Source: an uncultured Muribaculaceae bacterium
Lineage (GTDB): Bacteria > Bacteroidota > Bacteroidia > Bacteroidales > Muribaculaceae
Direction of reading: 5' to 3'
Assembly: GCA_910579035.1 (NCBI GenBank)
Contig: CAJTSR010000040.1
Location: 1 to 12,062 of the forward strand
DNA length: 12,062 nucleotides
The notes under the pieces were generated by a model. The model was not told where the DNA came from. It saw only the letters and a program-made list of their open reading frames with translations, and made no database searches. The position numbers and the translations under genes were made by a program. Each line of letters begins with the position of its first letter. Position 1 is the first letter of the stretch. This document shows, in pieces, positions 6,779 through 12,062 of the stretch.

Positions 6779-7600
6779 ATGAAACGCACAGACCTCGTTG
6801 AAAACATTTTCCGCAAAGGCTCGTTCCTATGCGTGGGCCTCGACCCCGACGTGAAAAAACTGCCCGAATGCCTCCAGGGAAGCCCTGCCGAGCGTGTACT
6901 GGCTTTCAACAAAGCCATTATCGACGCCACAGCCCCCTACTGCGTGGCCTACAAACCCAACCTTGCTTTTTTTGAATGCCTTGGAGCCGAAGGACTCGCC
7001 GTACTCGACGAAACAGTAAAATACATACGCGCCAAATATCCCGACCAGTTCATAATAGCCGACGCAAAACGCGGCGACATAGGAAACACTGCGGCACTAT
7101 ATGCCCGCACGTTCTTTGAAACGATGGACTTCGACGCCGTGACCCTCGCGCCTTATATGGGCGAGGACTCCGTGAAGCCCTTCCTCGCATACAAGGACAA
7201 GTGGTCGATAATCCTCGCGCTTACGTCGAATGCTTCGGCCTCCGATTTCGAGATGGTTACCGACAGCAAGGGCGTGCCTATGTTCGAGCGCGTGATACGC
7301 CGTTCGCGCCACTGGGGCAGTCCTATCGACACGATGTACGTTGTGGGCGCCACGCAGGCCGAGCACCTCGACGCCGTTCGCGCCGTGGCCCCGCGCCACT
7401 TCCTGCTCGTTCCCGGCGTGGGCGCTCAGGGTGGCAGCCTCGAAGAAGTGGTTCGCCACGGCTTTATCGACGAATGCGGATTGCTCGTAAACAGCAGTCG
7501 CGGAATCATCTACGCTTCGTCCGGCACTGATTTCGCCCAGGCAGCAGCAGACGCGGCAAAAAAACTCGCACTGCAGATGCGTGAGCTTATGCCTGCCTAA
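6779..7600 (+). CDS. pyrF: Orotidine 5'-phosphate decarboxylase (subfamily 2)
   Basis: A 273-residue enzyme converting OMP to UMP and CO2, the last step of de novo pyrimidine synthesis, acting as a cytoplasmic dimer. Seen are CVGLDPD with D22, YKPNLAFFE at about residue 60 (family form KPN), and the catalytic DAKRGD at 95-100 with K97 as the general acid next to D95 and D100. The phosphate-binding segment is PGVGAQGG at 212-219, followed by NSSRGI near the C-terminus. The length and the CVGLDPD start place it in the longer subfamily 2, as opposed to the roughly 230-residue E. coli form. It closes the prfA block and is followed by a strong terminator 20 bases after its stop. Confidence 0.96.
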   Translation: MKRTDLVENIFRKGSFLCVGLDPDVKKLPECLQGSPAERVLAFNKAIIDATAPYCVAYKPNLAFFECLGAEGLAVLDETVKYIRAKYPDQFIIADAKRGDIGNTAALYARTFFETMDFDAVTLAPYMGEDSVKPFLAYKDKWSIILALTSNASASDFEMVTDSKGVPMFERVIRRSRHWGSPIDTMYVVGATQAEHLDAVRAVAPRHFLLVPGVGAQGGSLEEVVRHGFIDECGLLVNSSRGIIYASSGTDFAQAAADAAKKLALQMRELMPA

Positions 7601-7619
7601 ACACAGCATACAGCCACAC

Positions 7620-7664
7620 AAAAAGAGAGAATGGTTCGCCTAATGAATCATTCTCTCTTTTTTT
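7620..7664 (+). terminator. Intrinsic terminator after pyrF
   Basis: Positions 7620-7637 (AAAAAGAGAGAATGGTTC) pair with 7645-7662 (GAATCATTCTCTCTTTTT) in an 18-base stem with a single G-U pair and a 7-base loop (GCCTAAT). The 3' side ends in a T-tract reaching 7664. The A-run opposite the T-tract makes it likely to work in both directions, although no minus-strand gene faces it here. Confidence 0.92.
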
Positions 7665-7717
7665 GCGCATTCTCCGGCCTTCTTGGCTTTTACCCATAGG
7701 GGCTATTTGTGTATGAA

Positions 7718-7749
7718 CTTGCTTATTTCGGAAATATTAGCTATCTTTG
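7718..7749 (+). promoter_or_regulatory. Promoter of the glycogen block
   Basis: CTTG at 7718-7721 and TATCTTTG at 7742-7749, separated by 20 bases, match the Bacteroidetes -33 (TTTG) and -7 (TAnnTTTG) boxes. Initiation is expected near 7756, giving a leader of about 19 bases. This supports the ATG at 7775 as the start of the synthase and excludes the GTG at 7709, which would lie upstream of the transcription start. Confidence 0.72.
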
Positions 7750-7774
7750 CGCCCTCAAATACTTTTGTTCCATT

Positions 7775-9433
7775 ATGGATAATTGTCGCCAAGAAATAGA
7801 TTTGCTATTCGAAACGAGTTGGGAGGTCTGCAACAAAGTAGGAGGAATCTATACCGTGCTCTCCAGCAAGGCCAAGACTCTGAAAGCCCATTTCAACGAT
7901 AATCTCATATTCATCGGCCCCGACGTATGGTCGGCCGAGAACCCATCACCATATTTCATAGAATCCGACCGCATAATGCGCCGTTGGATTCAGAAGGTTA
8001 TGCTTCCGGAAGGTGTTTCTGTCCGTATCGGACGCTGGGACGTGCCCGGAAAGCCAATCGCCGTGCTTGTGAAGTTCGACGGCATGTATGCGGGCAAAGA
8101 CGCCGCATACTCCCGTATGTGGGAACTATTCCACGTCGATTCGCTACACGCCTATGGCGACTATGACGAAGGGTGCGCTTTTGCGCGTGCCGCAGCCTTA
8201 GTGATTGAAAGCATAATCAGCTCCACAAAGACCGACCCCGAAAAGGTTGTGGCCCACTTCGACGAATGGACCACCGCGATGGGTCTTCTTCAGCTCAAGG
8301 CAGACATGCCGGAAGTGGCCACAGTGTTCACCACACACGCAACAAGCATAGGCCGCAGCATATGCGGCAACGGCAAGCCGCTCTACGACCAGCTCGCCAA
8401 CTACAACGGCGACCAGATGGCAGCCGAACTCAACATGGAGTCGAAACACTCGCTCGAGAAAGCCGCCGCGTGGAACGCCGACTGCTTCACCACCGTGAGC
8501 GACGTAACCGCCGCAGAGGCAGAGCAGCTGCTCGACAAAAAGCCCGACGTGGTGACCCCCAACGGCTTCGAACTTAACTTCGTGCCGGCAAAAAGCAAAT
8601 ATGCCGCAGCACGCAAGCAGGCTCGCGAGCGCATACTCGAAGTAGCACGAACCCTTACGGGAGTACAACTGCCCGACGACACATTCATTGTAGCCACATC
8701 CGGCCGCTGCGAATACCGCAACAAAGGCATCGACCTTTATCTGGACGCTATGCAGGAGCTCGGCAAGCTGCCGTCGGACAAGCAGGTGCTGTCGTTTGTC
8801 CTCGTGCCGGCATGGTCGGCAGGCCCGCGCCCCGACCTGCAGCACGCCTTAACCATGGGCGAGCACTCGCGCCTCGGCGACCCGCTGCTCACGCACTGCC
8901 TGAACAATTACAACGAAGACCCCGTGAACCGGCGCCTGCACGAAATCGGTTTTTCCAACGACGCGTCGTCGCGGATAAAGACAATATACGTGCCTTGCTA
9001 TCTCGACGGAGCCGACGGCATCTTCAACCTGTCGTACTACCAGCTCCTGCCGGGTCTTGACGCCACGGTATTCGCCTCATATTACGAACCGTGGGGATAC
9101 ACACCTCTCGAAAGCATAGCCTTCGGAGTGCCCACCGTCACCACCGACCTTGCCGGATTCGGCATGTGGGTTCTCGAAAACTTCAGTCCCGCTTCGTTCT
9201 CTACCTGCGGCGTCGACGTGCTACACCGAACCGACAGCAACTATGACGATGTGAAAAACCGCATAGTGGAAGCCCTGCGCGACCTTATCGTGGCAGGACC
9301 GTCAACTACAGAACAAATACGCAAGGCTGCCGCCGAAACTGCAGCACAAGCACAATGGTCGACCTTTATCGCTCCTTACGACACGGCATACTGCCAAGCC
9401 CTGTCAAACCGCGACAGCCGCACCCTAAAATAA
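7775..9433 (+). CDS. Glycogen synthase, GT3 family (eukaryotic type)
   Basis: A 552-residue GT-B glycosyltransferase that transfers glucose from a nucleotide sugar to the non-reducing end of an alpha-1,4-glucan in the cytoplasm. It belongs to GT3, not to the bacterial GlgA family GT5. The grounds are the N-terminal ETSWEVCNKVGGIYTVLSS with K21-V22-G23-G24 (GT5 has KxGGLADV) and the C-terminal SYYEPWGYTPLESIAFG with the Ex7E pair E438 and E446, close to the animal and yeast SYYEPWGYTPAEC. VFTTHATSIGR and ITPNGFEL-like VVTPNGFEL are also GT3 marks. It is shorter than the roughly 700-residue eukaryotic enzymes because it lacks the phosphorylated C-terminal tail. The start at 7775 is chosen because the promoter box ends at 7749 and homologues begin close to this Met. 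The donor (UDP- or ADP-glucose) cannot be read directly, but GT3 members usually use UDP-glucose. The phosphorylase follows 34 bases downstream. Confidence 0.92.
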   Translation: MDNCRQEIDLLFETSWEVCNKVGGIYTVLSSKAKTLKAHFNDNLIFIGPDVWSAENPSPYFIESDRIMRRWIQKVMLPEGVSVRIGRWDVPGKPIAVLVKFDGMYAGKDAAYSRMWELFHVDSLHAYGDYDEGCAFARAAALVIESIISSTKTDPEKVVAHFDEWTTAMGLLQLKADMPEVATVFTTHATSIGRSICGNGKPLYDQLANYNGDQMAAELNMESKHSLEKAAAWNADCFTTVSDVTAAEAEQLLDKKPDVVTPNGFELNFVPAKSKYAAARKQARERILEVARTLTGVQLPDDTFIVATSGRCEYRNKGIDLYLDAMQELGKLPSDKQVLSFVLVPAWSAGPRPDLQHALTMGEHSRLGDPLLTHCLNNYNEDPVNRRLHEIGFSNDASSRIKTIYVPCYLDGADGIFNLSYYQLLPGLDATVFASYYEPWGYTPLESIAFGVPTVTTDLAGFGMWVLENFSPASFSTCGVDVLHRTDSNYDDVKNRIVEALRDLIVAGPSTTEQIRKAAAETAAQAQWSTFIAPYDTAYCQALSNRDSRTLK

Positions 9434-9467
9434 CACTTTACAAAACGCGAATTACCAAATACAGTAT

Positions 9468-12026
9468 ATGAAACTTCCTGTAAGCAACACCAACGCTCCG
9501 ATTTGGCGCGACATAACCGTCAAAGCAGAGCTTCCCGCGCAGCTCAAGCCTCTCGATGAGCTTGCAAAAAACCTTTGGTGGGTATGGAACAGCGAGGCAA
9601 AGAACCTCTTCCGCTCACTCAACTCCGACCTATGGCGCAAAACCGGCGAAAACCCTGTAATGCTCCTGCAGCAGCTGTCGTCGGACCGTATCGCTGAAAT
9701 CATTGCCGACGAGGCTATGATGGCACGCGTGAAACAAGTATATGCCGATTTCAAGGCATACATGGCCAAGCCCATGCGCAAAGACATTCCTTCCGTTTCC
9801 TATTTCTCGATGGAATACGGTCTTTGCAACTGCCTAAAGATATACTCCGGCGGCCTCGGTGTGCTTGCCGGCGACTATATAAAAGAAGCCTCCGACAGCT
9901 GCGTGGACATGACCGCAGTAGGCTTCCTCTACCGCTACGGCTACTTCACTCAGACACTCTCTGTCGACGGCCAGCAGATAGCCAACTACGAGCCTCAGAA
10001 CTTCAACCAGCTGCCCATAGAGCAGGTACTCGAGAAAGACGGACGTCCGATGATTCTCGAAGTGCCCTACCCCGGCCGCATCATCTACTCCCACGTATGG
10101 CGTGTGAACGTAGGCCGTATGAAGCTCTACCTGATGGACACCGACTTCGACATGAACAGCGAGTTTGACCGTCCTATCACCCACAAGCTCTATGGCGGCG
10201 ACTGGGAAAACCGCATCAAGCAGGAATACCTTCTCGGTATCGGCGGCGTGCTGATGCTCCAGAAACTCGGTGTCAACAGCCAGCTCTACCACGCCAACGA
10301 AGGCCATGCAGCGCTCCTCAACCTGCAACGCCTCGTAGACTACGTGCAGAAAGACGGCCTCAGCTTCAACGTGGCTCTCGAGCTTGTACGCGCATCGTCG
10401 CTCTACACCGTGCACACCCCTGTGCCCGCCGGCCACGACTACTTCGACGAAGGCCTCTTCGGCAAATATATGGGCGAATATCCCGCCAAACTCGGCATAA
10501 GCTGGAACGACCTTATGAATATGGGTCGTGAAAACCCCGACACCAACGAACGTTTCTCCATGAGCGTGTTCGCGCTCAACACCTGCCAGGAAGCCAACGG
10601 CGTAAGCTGGCTCCACGGCGAGGTGTCCAAGAAAATGTTCGCCGGCATATGGAAAGGCTACACATGGGAAGAAAGCCATGTGGGCTATGTTACCAACGGT
10701 GTTCATATGCCGACTTGGGCAGCATCGGAATGGAAAGAGTTCTACAACAACGTTCTCGGCCCGCAGGTATTCGAACGCCAGAGCGACCCCGAGGCATGGA
10801 AGGGCATATTCAACGTTCCCGACGAGGAAATATGGAATATGCGAGTGGCTCTCAAGAACAAATTCGTGAACTTTGTACGCCGCGATTTCAAGGAGAAATG
10901 GCTTGCCAACCAGGGCGATCCCTCCGCTGTGATGAACATCGTTGACAAAATCAACCCCAACGCACTCATCATCGGCTTCGCACGCCGCTTCGCCACCTAC
11001 AAGCGCGCCCACCTTCTCTTTACCGACCTCGACCGCCTCGCACGCATCGTAAACAACGAGAAGTTCCCCGTTCAGTTTATCTTCGCGGGCAAGGCTCACC
11101 CCGCCGACGGCGCCGGCCAAGGCCTTATCAAGCGCATCACCGAGATATCGCGCATGCCCCAGTTCCTCGGAAAGATAATATTCCTCGAGGACTACAATAT
11201 GATTGTGGCCAAGCGCCTTGTTACCGGCGTAGACATCTGGCTGAACACCCCGACCCGTCCGCTGGAAGCATCGGGCACATCTGGCGAAAAGGCTGAAATG
11301 AACGGCGTGCTCAACTTCTCGGTGCTCGACGGCTGGTGGTACGAAGGCTACCGCTTCAACGAACACGCCGGCTGGGCGCTTACCGACAAGCGCACATACA
11401 CCGACCAGTCGCAGCAGGACAAACTCGACGCTGCCACGATATACTCGATGCTCGAAAACGAAATCATACCTCTGTACTTCGAGAAGAACTCTGCAGGCTA
11501 TTCGCCCAAGTGGATCCAGTATATCAAAGGCTCTATCGGCGACATCGCTCCCCACTTCACCATGAAGCGTATGATCGACGACTATATAGACCGTTTCTAC
11601 TCCAAGGAAGCAGCCCGCAGCAGCCGCCTCAGCGCCGACAACTTCGCTATCGCCAAGAATATCGCTGCATGGAAAGAACACATTGCCGCAGCCTGGGAGG
11701 GCATAAGGGTTCTCGACGTGCGCCATAGCGGCGAACTCGCAGCAGGCGTTACCGGCGAGCCTTTCCGCGTGGAAGTAACTGTCGACACCAACGGTATCGG
11801 TCGCGACCTCGGCCTCGAAATGGTGGTTTACCGCCAGCAGGACGGACAGGAATCACTTGCCCGCACCGACGAGTTCAGCGTTGCCAAGGTAGACGGCAAC
11901 ATCGTTACCTACGAGCTGAAGACCAAGATCCACGATGCCGGAGTATTCCGCTACGGCTTCCGCCTCTATCCCAAGAACGCAGAACTCCCCCACCGTCAGG
12001 ACTTCGCGTTCACCCGCTGGATATAA
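9468..12026 (+). CDS. glgP: Alpha-glucan phosphorylase, GT35 family (DUF3417-containing type)
   Basis: An 852-residue enzyme that releases glucose-1-phosphate from storage glucan using phosphate and pyridoxal phosphate. The N-terminal DUF3417 region (about 15-110) includes LAKNLWWVWNSEAKNLFRSL. FSMEYGL at 113-119 and YSGGLGVLAGDY at 126-137 follow, then HANEGHAALL from H275. GFARRFATYKRAHLL begins at G503, with K512 and R513 the likely phosphate-binding pair. The PLP segment EASGTSGEKAEMNGVLNFS holds the likely Schiff-base lysine K608, followed by VLDGWWYEGY. The last 110 or so residues, ending HRQDFAFTRWI, are the usual C-terminal domain of this group, which is related to the archaeal and Thermotoga enzymes and is distinct from classic E. 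coli GlgP. No regulatory N-terminal extension of the animal type is seen. It follows the synthase by 34 bases with no separate promoter, so it is probably co-transcribed. Confidence 0.95.
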   Translation: MKLPVSNTNAPIWRDITVKAELPAQLKPLDELAKNLWWVWNSEAKNLFRSLNSDLWRKTGENPVMLLQQLSSDRIAEIIADEAMMARVKQVYADFKAYMAKPMRKDIPSVSYFSMEYGLCNCLKIYSGGLGVLAGDYIKEASDSCVDMTAVGFLYRYGYFTQTLSVDGQQIANYEPQNFNQLPIEQVLEKDGRPMILEVPYPGRIIYSHVWRVNVGRMKLYLMDTDFDMNSEFDRPITHKLYGGDWENRIKQEYLLGIGGVLMLQKLGVNSQLYHANEGHAALLNLQRLVDYVQKDGLSFNVALELVRASSLYTVHTPVPAGHDYFDEGLFGKYMGEYPAKLGISWNDLMNMGRENPDTNERFSMSVFALNTCQEANGVSWLHGEVSKKMFAGIWKGYTWEESHVGYVTNGVHMPTWAASEWKEFYNNVLGPQVFERQSDPEAWKGIFNVPDEEIWNMRVALKNKFVNFVRRDFKEKWLANQGDPSAVMNIVDKINPNALIIGFARRFATYKRAHLLFTDLDRLARIVNNEKFPVQFIFAGKAHPADGAGQGLIKRITEISRMPQFLGKIIFLEDYNMIVAKRLVTGVDIWLNTPTRPLEASGTSGEKAEMNGVLNFSVLDGWWYEGYRFNEHAGWALTDKRTYTDQSQQDKLDAATIYSMLENEIIPLYFEKNSAGYSPKWIQYIKGSIGDIAPHFTMKRMIDDYIDRFYSKEAARSSRLSADNFAIAKNIAAWKEHIAAAWEGIRVLDVRHSGELAAGVTGEPFRVEVTVDTNGIGRDLGLEMVVYRQQDGQESLARTDEFSVAKVDGNIVTYELKTKIHDAGVFRYGFRLYPKNAELPHRQDFAFTRWI

Positions 12027-12062
12027 TTCGGGACAAAACCACATACAAAAAAACCTCCGCAC
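12027..12062. other. Short tail after the phosphorylase gene
   Basis: These 36 bases hold no gene. An A-run followed by CCTCCGCAC (12047-12062) could be the left arm of a terminator stem cut by the window edge; this cannot be confirmed here. Confidence 0.3.

Noticed and set aside
6759..6817. A 12-base direct repeat (ATTTTCCGCAAA) at 6759-6770 and 6806-6817
   Set aside because: Both copies encode Ile-Phe-Arg-Lys, one at the end of the DUF4153 gene and one near the start of pyrF, where the residues fit the family N-terminus. With only two copies and no further structure, chance is the simplest explanation.
9834..11726. A very long minus-strand open frame (630 codons)
   Set aside because: It lies fully inside the phosphorylase gene, in the antisense frame. 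Its His/Val/Glu-rich composition is the usual shadow of a GC-rich gene with biased codons, and the phosphorylase motifs on the plus strand are unmistakable.
11700..12026. The C-terminal region of the phosphorylase as a possible novel fused domain
   Set aside because: Members of the DUF3417-containing phosphorylase group normally carry a similar C-terminal segment, so it is not a lineage-specific fusion.
1..12062. Search for CRISPR repeats, tRNA or rRNA genes, toxin-antitoxin pairs, phage genes or defence operons
   Set aside because: No regularly spaced repeats, cloverleaf-like sequences or matching protein families were seen. Nearly all sequence is accounted for by recognised housekeeping genes.

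Overview
This window looks like a chromosomal stretch of a Bacteroidales bacterium, possibly a Muribaculaceae or related gut lineage. The grounds are: sigma-ABfr-like promoter boxes (TAnnTTTG) ahead of gene blocks, little sign of Shine-Dalgarno sequences, an HU-CCDC81/SPOR membrane protein, a DUF4153 membrane protein, a eukaryotic-type (GT3) glycogen synthase, and moderately GC-rich coding sequence. The lineage is inferred from gene families and not from a marker comparison. Apart from the left edge, every gene is on the + strand and they are tightly packed.

Left edge (1-311): the 5' end of an insertion sequence. A partial ISAs1-family transposase runs leftward off the window. The IS terminus appears to lie at about 311, marked by an outward-facing CAGGGCTGGCGC end.

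Block 1 (about 353-3904): five genes that are probably co-transcribed. They encode a TTG-initiated HU-CCDC81/SPOR membrane protein, a nitroreductase-family flavoprotein, a Rossmann/DUF2520 protein, a KdsC-like HAD phosphatase and a Maf nucleotide pyrophosphatase. The last four overlap or are spaced by a few bases. The themes are cell envelope (SPOR, KdsC) and nucleotide housecleaning (Maf).

Block 2 (3910-7664): prfA (release factor 1), a DUF4153 integral membrane protein overlapping prfA by 4 bases, and pyrF (orotidine 5'-phosphate decarboxylase, long subfamily 2 type). A strong intrinsic terminator closes the block.

Block 3 (7718-12026): a glycogen module. A GT3 glycogen synthase is followed 34 bases later by a GT35 alpha-glucan phosphorylase, so synthesis and phosphorolysis of storage glucan are encoded together. 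A promoter box shows that the synthase should start at the ATG at 7775 and not at an upstream GTG.

I see no CRISPR array, tRNA, rRNA, phage genes or defence system. The window is mostly ordinary core-genome content. The points most worth a second look are the IS end beside the TTG-start gene, the DUF4153 gene placed between prfA and pyrF, and the pairing of a GT3 synthase with a short phosphorylase.
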